In this document: positions 34,630 through 45,224 of the stretch, one piece after another
Layout of the letters: every line of letters begins with the position of its first letter
Numbering within the stretch: position 1 is the stretch's first letter
NCBI GenBank assembly: GCA_024663395.1
Contig: JANFAH010000011.1
Coordinates: 1,674,001 to 1,738,000 of the forward strand
Direction of reading: 5' to 3'
Origin: Pisolithus tinctorius
Taxonomy: Eukaryota > Basidiomycota > Agaricomycetes > Boletales > Pisolithaceae
Length of the DNA stretch: 64,000 bases
Notes under the pieces: generated by a model
The model's input: only the letters and a program-made list of their open reading frames with translations
Database searches by the model: none
Told to the model about the DNA's origin: nothing
Made by a program: the position numbers and the translations under genes

Positions 34630-35625
34630 TGTAAGACAAAACTTCTGGGAAGCGTGTGACTAGGGGAAGGCTGAAGGGAGAATTCCCTAGGATTGTCCCA
34701 AGGGATACTGCGTGGAAGGAGAAGTTGAGAATAAAGTTAGAAGGGGGTGGGGAATTCAAGTGAGAGCCATGGAATTTAATTCTGGACAGGTGTGGACATG
34801 TGAGGAACAGCAAGATGGGTATATGAAATTCCGGGAGGCTGCTATGCATCAAGAAGAGTGAATTCAAAGTAAAAGGGACATGGGATAAGGTGTGCAGGAC
34901 TGGAGGACACAGGAGACACAAAGACCACTGGGGACACTGAAGACACTGTAGACTCTATATATGCACTTTAGACTCTGGGAACTCTCAAACTTGCAGAACA
35001 CACACAGATAGTGACTCCAAAGGTGGGTGGTATATTTCTGATGCTATGGTGGAATTATATAGTACAGGGAAAGTAGGTACAAGTCAGAGTAAGGTGGGGT
35101 GGAAAAACTAAAAGATCAGTAAATAAAGGGAAGGACATCAGATGTCAGCAAAATACAGATGCATGTGAAATTGTCCAGTGGGTAGTAGACAAGAGTAAGA
35201 ACAGGACAACAGTAAGGGGTATCTTCCAACAGAACGAGAGTATGCATACAAGTGGGAGGTGGAGCTGAGTGGCACAGGAGGGCAGAATGTAGTGTACTGG
35301 CATGAAGTCCAGCTTGCAGAATTTAGGGCAACAGGGGAAACTGGAGTTTTTTAGAGGTAAGTGGCATGGATGACTGGTGACATGGCTGAGCAGTGGCATG
35401 GCTACTGAATTCAGGATGACTCTGTGTGAATGTGGCATTTCCAGATCAGTGTTTTGATGACTGAGAGACATGCTGAAGGTCAGTAGAGACTCTGAAGGTG
35501 ACAGGGGTTGGGAGGAAACTCGAGGACATGAGTGGGAAAAATTCCAAAATGGGTTTGTCATAGAGGCCTGTGGAATTTAGTGACAGATTCCTGTTCCAGC
35601 CTCAGGGAGTATATGGCTTCCTACA
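34630..35625 (-). repeat. 3' LTR of element A
   Basis: 996 bases, TG...CA ended, uninterrupted. It contains the unoccupied site CACAGGAGGGCAG (about 35271-35283) into which B inserted in the other LTR. A TATA-like TATATATAG (minus strand, about 34955-34962) is conserved in both LTRs. The two LTRs differ at many sites, almost all transitions, many of them reciprocal TG/CA pairs that both derive from CG. Confidence 0.88.
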
Positions 35626-35640
35626 CCTCCTGGGGACTTT
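35626..35640 (-). promoter_or_regulatory. Polypurine tract of element A
   Basis: On the minus strand the sequence before the 3' LTR reads AAGTCCCCAGGAGG and then TGTAGG. The AGGAGG block directly at the LTR edge fits a plus-strand primer. Confidence 0.5.
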
Positions 35641-35729
35641 GAATGCTGACTGTCCTCAGTCAGACCAAACTGAGGCATGACAGAGACAAGCGCAGAATAT
35701 CAGCAGATGTTATGTAACAATGATGGCAT

Positions 35730-37482
35730 GTGGTCAGAATTCTGCCTCATGCAGAGGGAAATTCTGCATTGTATGAGATGGCCCTGCAGAATTTAAATGT
35801 GCTCAGAAGGTGGCTCACCACTCATCAAACCTTCACTCCCAGCTACACCCACATCCACTACCCACACGAATACCTGTTCTCCAACATGCAAGCCTACTCG
35901 ATCCATGATGCATGGCCAATGTTCAGCATGAGGGACCAGGCAATCACCTCACTGTCAGCAGCTCTGAGGCACATCAGAGTGCTAATTGACACGGTGCCAC
36001 AACCAGAAGAGAGCTTAGAGGCAATATACAAGTGGGTGGGGGACTGGGACCAGACTTGGGTGAGTGCACCAGATACTCGTGCAATGTGACATGCTAACAG
36101 GTCCCCAGGCCGGTATTTACTTGTGGTGGAAGCATGTTAATGAGAACAAAATTTCCATCCCAAAGGTGTGTGATGCCAATCTCCGCAACATGACCGAAGA
36201 ATCTGCAATACAGCAGAACAAGATGATCCTGGTGGTGATCGCCATAGCAGATCTTTGTCAGCTGGAAGGGCAGCGAAGGTTCCACATCGATGATGTCTTC
36301 AAGGACTACCAGGCGCAGGTCAAGGAGAGAGCACACTTGGAGGCTGAGAGGCTGGCCAAGGCACCATCAGTGCATACCCAGGGCCAAACAGCAAGAGATG
36401 AAGGCCAAGACCACATGCCAGTGGACACCGAAGGGGACACTGCAAGAGGAGGTACATGCTCAGCAGGGGGGGGCTCTGGCAGCATGATCAAGGGAAAAGG
36501 GAAACAGCAGGTGCATGCGACATCCCTGACAACCCTGAGCGCAAACGCTGACTTCAATGGAAACTCCACAGGCTACCAGTGAAGAGGACGAGCTTGCTGA
36601 TGATGATGAGGGCAATGGTGAAGGCGAGCCAGGCCCTTCCACAAAGGGACTTTGCATGACTGGAGATGACGAGCCTTGTGAGGTGTGTGCCCAGACAAAC
36701 AACAAACCTTGTGTGCATCAGGCAGCCAGAGTCATCCTGCAAATGATGCCAGAAGGTGAAGTGCAAGTGCTTGCACTCTCATGGAGTAGGGTGGAAGGTG
36801 AGTACTGCACAGGTGAAATTCCACAAGGGAACAAGTTTGACACCACCTTCAGCAAAAGAACTCTGGTAATGTTGGAGAGACCAGGCTGTCCCACAAATGG
36901 GTCAGATCAGTTATGACCTCAAAGGCAGCTCCTGTGGGACCTGCGACTGGACCCTCCAAGAAGCTCATGCTGAGAATCCTGGCTCGAAAATGGCAGCCTG
37001 ATCCAACCCCTACACACTCACCTTCACCAGAACCTACCACTTCCCCCCACAATCCTTTGCCAACCCCTCATCTCTTTTGCCATGTGGCTACTCCAACACC
37101 CAGACCTTCGACCCTACCAGCCCCTGTCAATGAACCCTCCACAGCACTCCCTTTCGACAAACCACAAATCGAGTTCGAGCCATTTTCTGCAATTGTGACT
37201 GGCTTGCTAAATGAACTGGGAGGTGTCAAAGAGCCAGTCTAGAGCGACACTCCTTTGGGTGCTGAAATTCCAGGGGTCAAAAACCCACATGAGCAGTCGA
37301 CAGCAAGCATTGTCGAATGTCTGTGAGTGCTCGAAGTGAGGGCCAAGGACGAGGAATTTGAGCTGGAGCAGGTCTACCAGCTGCTGGAGATGTTGGCGAG
37401 GCGGGTAACACATCGGATCGAGACTGCATGGGCTAGATGGGAGGAGTTGCAAAGGTTGAAGGACAATCTCTGGGACCTGTAA
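35730..37482 (+). pseudogene. Antisense accessory gene of element A, cysteine-cluster protein
   Basis: Encoded opposite to gag-pol, between integrase and 3' LTR. Exon 1, about 35730-36059, is helical with RRWLTTHQTF and YKWVGDWDQTW. An intron lies at 36060-36108 (GTGAGT...CAG), after which AGIYLWWKHVNENK continues in frame. Exon 2 carries FHIDDVFKDYQAQVKER and an acidic low-complexity stretch (DELADDDEGNGEGEPG). The cysteine cluster, about 36667-36765, is EPCEVCAQTNNKPCVHQ and, one frame on, SSCK.CQKVKCKCLHS, giving C-x2-C-x6-C...C-x2-C-x4-C-x-C. A likely second intron starts at about 36799 (GTGAGT), then a Pro/Thr-rich region and a C-terminal coiled coil (EELQRLKDNLWDL, stop near 37482). Breaks: frameshifts near 36560 and 36730, TGA inside the cluster, and stops near 37240 and 37325. 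Function unknown; nucleic-acid binding is a guess from the cluster. Confidence 0.62.
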
Positions 37483-37732
37483 ATAGTGTACTAGAGTCTG
37501 CAGAATTTTTTGTACTTGTATGTTCCAAATTTGCAAGAGTGTATCATGCATCAGTATTAGTACTACAGTAAGGGAAGGAAATGTAAGACTTCTGAAGGTA
37601 AACTTGGTGTGGAAATTTTTTTTTTTTTGACTTTGTTTCTTGTGAGTGGTGTGGCTTTCATATATGAGATGAAATGGGTATCAATAAAGAAAGAATGGAG
37701 AAAGAAAAGAAAGAGGTAAAGAGAAGGATGGA
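37483..37732. other. Spacer between antisense gene and pol of element A
   Basis: AT-rich, with a T10-type run near 37615-37630 and an AATAAA-like word (CAATAAAGAAAG, about 37682). It probably holds the convergent 3' ends of both transcripts. Confidence 0.4.
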
Positions 37733-40700
37733 CTACTCATCTGACTCATCCAAAGGGACACCAGTGAGCATAGGGTCTGGGAATGAATCCTCTTCAAAGT
37801 GATCCAGGTCTTGTGTGGAAGCACCAGTTAGCTGGGTGACTTCAATATGAGCATTATTCCATGGGAAATAGGGGTATAGGTGAAAGGCAGCAAAGTGGAA
37901 TTTCAAGAGGGCACCATCTAATTCTGCAAGTATGTACAAGCCACCTTTAGTGTGTCTGACAATGATCATAGGCCCTAGGTAGCATGGCTTGGTTTTCCAG
38001 TTGAGTTCTAGTTCAATGCAGGAATTCTGAACAAGGATGAGTGACCCCAGTTTGAAGTTAAAGTCTTTGATAGAATGTGCAAAATGGTTGACAAATTCTT
38101 TGGCTGAGGCAAAGCAGGATTTTAGGACCAAATTGTGGATGCGAGCGAGGTCCTCTGGGCATTTCTGGAGTTGGTGAGCATGGTGTGCAATGAGGTCTGC
38201 AGTCAAGTAAAATTCCGCTTCAAATGGGGCTAAGAACATTGCTTCGACCAGATCAAAAGGGAGCCTGAGTTCGACACCATGAGCCATATAGAACAGAGAA
38301 AACCTGGTTGCCTTGTGGACCATAACCCTCTCCACCAAAAATACCACAGGGGCAACCTCTGACCACCTTGATGCTTCCCCACTACAACTTTTCACCATTG
38401 CCTCTCTTACATCAAAATGCTGCTGTTTGACCACTCCATTAGTCTGCGAGTTATAAGGGGAGATGTGTATGTGACAAATTCTGAAGGTCTTGGAGAGCCA
38501 GTTGAGAACAAGAATGTATGGTCCCCCATTATCTGTGACAATCTCTGCAATGGCACCCCAATGGCACAGAATCTGTTCGAAGATGAACTTTCCAATGGAC
38601 TTGCCTGTCTCTGCATGAAGCATAGCCCATTCGGGGTAACTGGTGAGTGAACAGCGGGCTTGGGTGACATAGCGAACGCCGTTTGACTTTGGCATTAAGA
38701 ATGTGTCCATATATGCCTTGTAGAATAGGGGTTCAGAGATAGCAATGACTGGTGGGATATAAACACAGTCCAAATGACAGATCTGGCACTCATGGCATGA
38801 TTTAACATACCAGCAGACGTCCTGCTCTAGCATGGGCCACCAAAAGTGAGTCAGCAAATGCATGTGGGTCAAGAAGATACCCTTGTGCCCTAGGTCATCA
38901 TGGGCCTGGTGGAGAATTCCAAGGCATTTGTGTGGGGGTACCACTAGCTGATGCTGTCCCTGGGGATCCTTCCTCCACAGTTCTCCTCCTTTCATGAAAT
39001 ACCAAGTTGCCAGATGCACTAGGCTTTCCAACTCCCCCTCTCCCAATCCTTCTGGCATTTTCTTCATCTCCAAAAACTCCTTCACCACTCTCATCCTCTC
39101 CTCTCTCTGTTTCACTTTTTCTGACCTCAGAATTTCGGTCTCGAGGTTTTCTGGCATCAATTCTTCAGTGGTAAAGATACCTAGACTCTGTGACAGGGGG
39201 AGAGATGAGTCTGACATGATGCTCAGAATTTCCAAGGGGTAAGGTTGAGACTCAAAACACGCTTCCCTATGATTCAAGAGCTCAACTGCAAAAGCCCCAC
39301 ACTCATTGATCCAATCCTCATAGTCCTTGTCTCCCTCCTCATCTTCTTCTGCTCTTGGCCTCCTCAAAAGTCCATCCGGCGCTGTGTGCTTGTGTGCTGG
39401 AACATGTATGAGCTCAAAGTCAAATAGGAGAATTCTGGCAATCCAATGATTTATGGTCACATTAGGCTGTAGGTCAGGATTGTTAATCAACCCTTTGATG
39501 TACTGTGCATCCACCTCAATGACTAAATTCCACATGCCGAAGATATGAAGTCAGATGTCATGCAAGGCATGGAAAAGCCCAAATAATTCTAGCTTAGCTT
39601 GGCTGTAGCAGCATTTGCAATTGTTGAGAGTTATCGAACCAAACCTAGCAGGGTAGCATTTGCCATCTTCCCCCTCCTGCATGAGGAGGTACCCAACAGC
39701 GATGTTAGAAGTGTCAACAGCTAAGATGACTTTCCTTTCAGAATTATAGTTGATAGTTCACAACACAGGGGATGAGATGATCGCACAGTGGAGGTACTCC
39801 ATTGCTTCCTTGTGTTTGTCATGGAATTCAAAGGGGATGTCCTTCTTGGTCAGCTCAACAAGGGGATGGGCATGTTTGGCGAAGTCTTTGATGAAGATCC
39901 TGCAGTATGAACAGAGACCTAAAAATACACGTACTTCAGTGACATTTGTGCAGTAAGGCCAATCTTTAATCTTTTGGACTTTAGATTTGTCTGGAATTCT
40001 ACCCTCAAATGACACCTTGTGCCCAACCACTATGATAGACAGCGCAGCAATGATGCATTTCTTTGCTGACATGGTGGCTCCTGCATGACACAGATGGTGT
40101 AAGAGTCAGTTGATGTTCTGCAGGTGCTCCCAGATGAAGTGTCTAGTCCTGGAATTCTGTGGAATCATTTTGTAAGTCCCATCAGGATTTTGGTAGTGAG
40201 ACTTGGGGGCTTTAATAGGACAGTCATTGATAAACAGAATGGTGACTTCCAGAATTTTGTCCTCTAAAATCCAACAGATGTCTCTGTGGAAAATTTGGAC
40301 AGCATTCATGTAGCCCATAGGAAGTTTGGTGAGTTGAAGGGTGCCGATAGGAGTTTGGAAGGTAGTGAGGTCTTGGTAATCGTCGTGTATGGTGCAATGA
40401 TTGTATCCAACCATAAGATCTAAAATTCCATAGACTGAATGGCAAGCGAAGGCTTCAGCGATCGAATTGATGAAGGGGGGAATGGCTGAATCCTGGATAG
40501 AGATGGTGTTTAGAGGTTGTAGGTCATGTATGAGGCACAGAGATTTTCTGTCCTTCTTGACCATGCAGAACCATTTTGAGCGGTAAGACGAAGTAGATGG
40601 TTCATAAACCCCTGTGGAGATCTTTTCTTTGATGATGTTAACAACTTCACGGAAAATAGCAGGAGGGATGGGAATATTTCGCTCAATCCAAGGCTTGTGA

Positions 40701-41377
40701 GCTAGCATAGGTATCTTCAGGGATGGGAACATGTCCTCTCAGAAGGTCCCTCTTTCTGAAGCGTCCCAAGCAAAGGCATCCTCTTGCTCCCTCACCAACC
40801 ATTGTACTAAATCTAATTCCATAGGCCAAAGGAACCTTGCCAGGTCCAGATTGAGCTCATCAGCTCTTTCCTGAGTAAACCTGGAACCTGGCACAAATGG
40901 AGGGGGATGGGTAGGTAAAACAGGCAGATCTGTGAGTGGGTCTTCGGCCTCCCAATGTTCTACCCAGAATTCAGCTGGCATCGAAGTTGGTACCAGCCTC
41001 ACCTTCCTCGCTACAGGCTTGTACTTTAAGACATGATAAATGGGATCAAACTGATAAGTAGAGCGTAAGGCAGAGATTGTCAGTGGGGAAATGGTAGTAG
41101 CAGATGAGAACAAGAAAGGATCAGTTGGAGAAACAGAACTGGTGTCAAAGGGATCGACAGGGGGCATACTGTTGCCTCGTAAATCGTAGGTAAATGCTGC
41201 AGCAGAATTTATGGCAGTGTCTGTGGGCAAAAACACAGTAGACTTCAAAGGGTATAAAGGTGGATCAGAAACATAAAGTGAACACACGGAGAAAACACAG
41301 TCCTGGTCTCCTTGCAGATCATGCGAGTCCTCGACTGATATTAAAAACCCTGTTTGGGAGGATTCATGTGGCGACAC
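37733..41377 (-). pseudogene. Element A pol: RT, RNase H, integrase, inactivated
   Basis: The polyprotein copies element RNA into DNA and inserts it. RT (about 40732-39900): YRSKWFCMVKKDRKSLCL, LDLMVGYNH, LPMGYMNAVQIF and the active site FIND at 40223-40234, where FIDD is expected. RNase H: ILAVDTSNIAVGYLLMQEG (about 39735) to PAHKHTAPDGLLRRP. Integrase: HDDLGHKGIF..CHECQIC zinc-binding domain (about 38880-38780), core residues in AYMDTFLMP and IVTDNGGPY, and NGVVKQQHF at about 38440-38416, where Lys (38426-38428) stands for the catalytic Glu. Spacing from Asp to this site is 34 residues, normal for this lineage. TGA stops near 40739, 40106, 39758 and 39537 each fall where Arg is expected. 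The N-terminal 200 residues form a spacer (ERGTF end at 40739). Confidence 0.85.
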
Positions 41378-43383
41378 ATTTGTTTTCGCATGAAGAAGTC
41401 TTCTTCATCTTTGGAATTTATGAAACGTGGGAGGGGATGCAGTCTGTTGCGAGGTTGTGTTGGAATGAAAACTTGTTTCCTGGAATTAGGGTCGCAGATC
41501 TCTAGAGAGTGTTCTCCATCAGGGAAATCATGAAGGACACTGGAGAGTACACAGAAGAAGGGATGACCGAGCCATAAGTCGAAAGGCATGCAATCAATGA
41601 CTTGGATCTGTAGATGGGCCTCAACATTTCCTATGCACAAGGTGGCATTCTCTATGACCCTGCAGGTACTTTCTTTGGATTGGTTAGCAGCTTCCAGAGT
41701 CATGGTCATGTCAGTATGGAGAGGGGCCTCTAAGGCTTCCCACAACTCCCATCGCAAAGCCACTACCTGGCATCTGCTGTCCAGAATACATTTGACATGG
41801 AGTTTGTCCATCAAGATTCCATTGACAGTGTGTAAGGGAGCCATAGCGAGGCCTATGCACTTCCCTTCTGTGTCTCTGACCCAATACTGCTCATAGGACG
41901 CCCAGGCAGCTGAGGGTGTTGTGTCTGATGCAGTTTCTAAACTCCTGACTGGGGCTTCCAAAGATGAGGCAGGGTTAGTTGGAGCGGGATTACTGACTGG
42001 GATAGGAGCCACTGGCATGCTGGCCAACACTGGGACTGCTTGTGCCAGCCTTTGACGATGAACTGGGACTTCTACACTGTCAAAGCAAGCTGTCTTCTTT
42101 TTCTTGATAGTGTTCTTCAACTCTTCCACCTGTGCATAAGCCCTTGCTAAGGCATGTTGGTCCTCTTCATCAGCATCCTCCTCTAGGTCTTCATTGACTA
42201 GATAGGAAGAGGGGTGTATGTCAACTTGGTATTCTGAGGCATCCTTGTTGCTGAAGAACATTGTACTGATGAGATGGGGAGGAGTATCATGCCCACAGGA
42301 CAAGGATGACTGCTGGCCAGGCTGCTGAACTGAGACGAGGTTTGCTGAGGCAATGATCAAGTCGCACATGGTGAGGAAGTTATCAATCTTTTCCTTGAAA
42401 TTGCAACCTGCAGCTGTCCTAGGAATGTCAGAGCCATCAGGGATGAAAACTCTTCCCCCAATCAGGGAGCATTTCCCAGCTTGTACATATTTGTGACACA
42501 GCGTACACTCTGCAGTTCTGTGGCCATCTGTTCCTCCACAGAAGAAACATCGTGGATTGAAGGAACGACAGAATTGGCCTTCTTGACCTTGTTGGGGAGG
42601 TGGGGCAGAAACAGGTTTCTGAGCAACATGAACATACTCTCGTTTCAAGATAGTAGGAACGGTCAGCAAGGAAGATGGAGTGGAGTTCTGGGGAAACAGT
42701 GCTGATGAATCTGGCTGAGGGAGGTTTTGTTTGGCTCCACTGAGCAGGTAGTTGGCATGTTTATAGACTGTGTCAAACTCCCATGGTTCATCGATGTCAT
42801 GATCTAGGTCAGAGAGTTGCAATCGTGTGAGCAAGGAATTCCAAAACCTCAGAGGAAACCCCTCAAGGAATTTCTCATTGATGTAGTCCTCAGGGAGTTT
42901 CTTCATCTTCTGGACAAGGCCAAGGATGTGTCAGAATTCTCAGACGTATTTCCCGAGATCTTCCAGTGATCCCATCAGTTTCTGAACTTGATGGTGGAGT
43001 AAGGTTTCGAGGTCAGCTTTAGTATAGCAATGATCTTTCACCGAGGCCCCTGGATAATAGTTCAGCAGTTCTTTGGAGAATGTGTCGCAGTCATTGAAGC
43101 CATCAGTTGCAGCATCTAAGGTGGTCCAAAATTCTGCCTCGTTGTGGTCAGCATAATGAATGACCCAGTGGATCTTATCTTTTCCAGAAATGAGACCAGT
43201 GTTGAGGCAGAGTTGTTCAATGTCTTCGAGGTATTGGGTGATATCTTCAGTACACCCAGAAAACTTTGGGGCTTTGTTGGAACCCCTGAGCGGCATATCT
43301 TTTGCTCCAGACATTATGTGAGGTGGTGCAGGGGTCTGGATCGGAATTTGAGGAGGGATAGGAGCGGGATTCGAGAGGGTCAA
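41341..43383 (-). pseudogene. Element A gag and protease
   Basis: Gag forms the particle and the protease matures it. Gag starts at the ATG at 43383 (MTLSNPAPIPPQIP) or the internal MSGAKDMPLRGSNKAPKFSG; the gag core has TQYLEDIEQLC, HYADHNEAEFW and YYPGASVKDHCYT. Two TGA codons near 42940-42930 (where Arg is expected) split it from the second part (42906-41341). A CFFCGGTDGHRTAEC zinc knuckle lies at about 42545-42500, followed by an extra Cys pair (CHKYVQAGKC). The protease (about 41800-41560) has the active site LDSRC, where DSG is expected; Arg is at 41773-41775. The frame ends TAA at 41343-41341, overlapping the RT frame in the -1 register at a GGGTTTT sequence. Confidence 0.78.
41344..41352 (-). 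promoter_or_regulatory. Candidate -1 frameshift site of element A
   Basis: On the minus strand CAG GGT TTT TAA closes the gag-protease frame; the pol frame reads ACA GGG TTT TTA, exactly -1. GGGTTTT fits the X-XXY-YYZ slippery pattern. Because A has other indels, an accidental frameshift is an equally simple explanation. Confidence 0.35.
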
Positions 43384-43407
43384 GGCAAGAGTATTCTGTG
43401 TGGGTAT

Positions 43408-43797
43408 TCAAGTAGAAAGGGTGATAGCAGAATTTGTGATTAGGGAGTAGGAAGGAAGGAGGAGCTGTTCAGCAGCTAGTTCTGAATCACTGGATGGCAA
43501 GGATGACAAAGAGGTTAGTTCTGAGAGAGGTGAAAGTTCTTGATGTTCAGTGGGAGGGTTGAAGGGTTCATCAAGGTTGAAGCCTCCTGGAAACACTGGG
43601 TAAAATGCTGGGGACTCTGGGCTCTGAAAGATCTCATCTAAACCGAGATCTGAGTCTGATGAGTGTGGCTCTGAAATATCTCTAGGATCAGCTACTGGGA
43701 TTAAGATTTCTGATGACGAAATAGACAGTCTGCAGAAGGGCTCTAGGAGGTCTTCAAGTTTGGTTCTTTGACAAGTGGGTTGTAAGGATAAAAACAT
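43408..43797 (-). CDS. Leader ORF of element A
   Basis: 129 codons starting with an ATG that directly abuts the 5' LTR (43797-43795). Ser/Pro/Glu-rich and acidic (SSDSDLGLDEIFQSPESP), no recognised domain. It ends 24 bases before the gag ATG and may be an N-terminal gag extension separated by a mutation. Untested as a protein. Confidence 0.4.
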   Translation of the reverse strand: MFLSLQPTCQRTKLEDLLEPFCRLSISSSEILIPVADPRDISEPHSSDSDLGLDEIFQSPESPAFYPVFPGGFNLDEPFNPPTEHQELSPLSELTSLSSLPSSDSELAAEQLLLPSYSLITNSAITLST

Positions 43798-44449
43798 TGT
43801 GAGACATGACTTCTGGGAAGCATGTGACTAGGGGAAGGCTGAAGGGAGAATTCCCTAGGATCGTCCCAAGGGATGCTGTGTGGAAGGAGAAGTCAAGAAT
43901 ACAGCTAGAAGGGGGTGGGGAATTTGAGCAAGAGCCGCAGAATTTAATTCCAGACAGGTGCAGACGTGTGAGGAACAGCAAGATGGGTATACGAAATTCT
44001 GGGAGGCCACTATGCGTCAAGAAGAGTGAATTCGAAGCAAAAGGGACATGGGATAAGGTATGCAGGACTGGAGGACACAGGAGACACAAAGACCACTGGG
44101 GACACTGAAGACACTGTAGACTCTATATATGCACTTTAGACTCTGGGAACTCTCAAACTTGCAGAACACACACAGATAGTGACTCCAAAGGTGGGTGGTA
44201 TATTTCTGACGCTATGGCAGAATTATATAGTACAGGGAAAGTAGGTACAAGTCGGAGTAAGGTGGGGTGGAAAAACTAAAAGATCAGTAAATAAAGGGAA
44301 GGACGTCAGATGTCAGCGAAATACAGATGCACGTGAAATTGTCCAGTGGGTAGTAGACAAGAGTAAGAACAGGACAATGGTAAGGGGTATCTTCCAACAG
44401 AATGAGAGTATGTGTACAAGTGGGAGGTGGAGCTGAGTGGCACAGGAGG
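43798..44449 (-). repeat. 5' LTR of element A, distal segment (652 bp)
   Basis: Begins TGTGAGACA in plus orientation and runs to GGAGG at 44449, where element B is inserted. With the 344 bases at 52493-52836 it totals 996, the length of the intact partner LTR. Confidence 0.88.
44445..44449. repeat. Left 5-bp target duplication of element B
   Basis: GGAGG; duplicated at 52488-52492. The unoccupied LTR of A reads CACAGGAGGGCAG, proving the target sequence. Confidence 0.9.
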
Positions 44450-44832
44450 CGTCACGACTGTGCGTTCATTATAAGTCCCTATACACTCCGCACCCTACTC
44501 CGCCAGTTGTTCACTCACTCCGCACCAACTCCGCCCAACGTCTGCTGTTTATGAACCATCTCCACTCCGACTGCTGTCGGACTTGTGTTACTCTCCTACC
44601 GGACCGAGCGGTCCGTTCTCTGAGGGGCATGTGACTACCCTCGCAGTCAGGTACTCCGCAGCGTGCTCACTGCATGGTCCAGCGCCTGGACTATTTCCTT
44701 TCCTGGATGTTCTGTGTTACCCGTTCGTGTGTCCTCCGTCTACCCTTCATTCGTCGTCCAGGAAATTTTACTTGAAAATTTATGAGTCTCCGTATGTCAG
44801 CTCCGATTCCGATTACTGTACCTCCGTAACAG

Positions 44833-44840
44833 CATAAAAG
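44833..44840 (+). promoter_or_regulatory. TATA-box position of the element B 5' LTR
   Basis: CATAAAAG here, TATAAAAG at 52158-52165 in the 3' LTR. It lies 26-33 bases upstream of the inferred RNA start at 44866, the expected distance. Confidence 0.6.
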
Positions 44841-44865
44841 CATGTACTGTACTCCGCTGTTCTTT

Positions 44866-44876
44866 AGTACGAATAT
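44866..44876 (+). promoter_or_regulatory. Inferred RNA 5' end / self-primer of element B
   Basis: AGTACGAATAT is the exact complement of the primer binding site at 45165-45175. In Tf1-like elements the first 11 nt of the RNA fold back and prime reverse transcription; position relative to the TATA box supports this being the 5' end. The 3' LTR carries AGTATGAATAT. Confidence 0.65.
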
Positions 44877-45164
44877 CAACTTAGTTCCTACTCCCTCTGA
44901 TTCTGTCTTCTGTCTGTCGGAGCTATCTCTGACTCTCCGTCTGTACTCTCCCTCTGAAATACGAGGGCTGAGATCGTGCAAGGGGGTAGCGCACGAGCTA
45001 AACCCGATGCCCTCACTCCGCTCTGCCTTTGTCTCGGCGGTCTTCGTTCCTGCCGACACTCTGCTAGTCGGAGTTCTGTTCTTCTGTGTCGGACTTGCTT
45101 CTGAACCCCTCTCTAGACCTTATATAGCGTCGGAGTTGGTCGGAGTAGGCCCAGACTTGACAGT

Positions 45165-45175
45165 ATATTCGTACT
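45165..45175 (+). promoter_or_regulatory. Self-priming primer binding site of element B
   Basis: ATATTCGTACT, two bases after the 5' LTR. It does not begin TGG as tRNA-primed sites usually do. It pairs over 11 bases with AGTACGAATAT inside the LTR. Confidence 0.68.
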
Positions 45176-45224
45176 CGCACTTGTATGATCTCCTTTTCTG
45201 TCTCCCAAAAAAGCTTACACCATT

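Larger units (their letters stand above)
44450..45162 (+). repeat. 5' LTR of element B
   Basis: 713 bases; starts CGTCACGAC (the 3' LTR starts TGTCACGAC, so the first T has changed or was C) and ends GACTTGACA. Rich in the word TCCG, mostly as CTCCG. Contains promoter and transcript-start signals listed separately. Confidence 0.92.

Noticed and set aside
38994..41896. Plus-strand open frames opposite element A pol
   Set aside because: They are shadows of a high-confidence pol reading and have no independent motifs.
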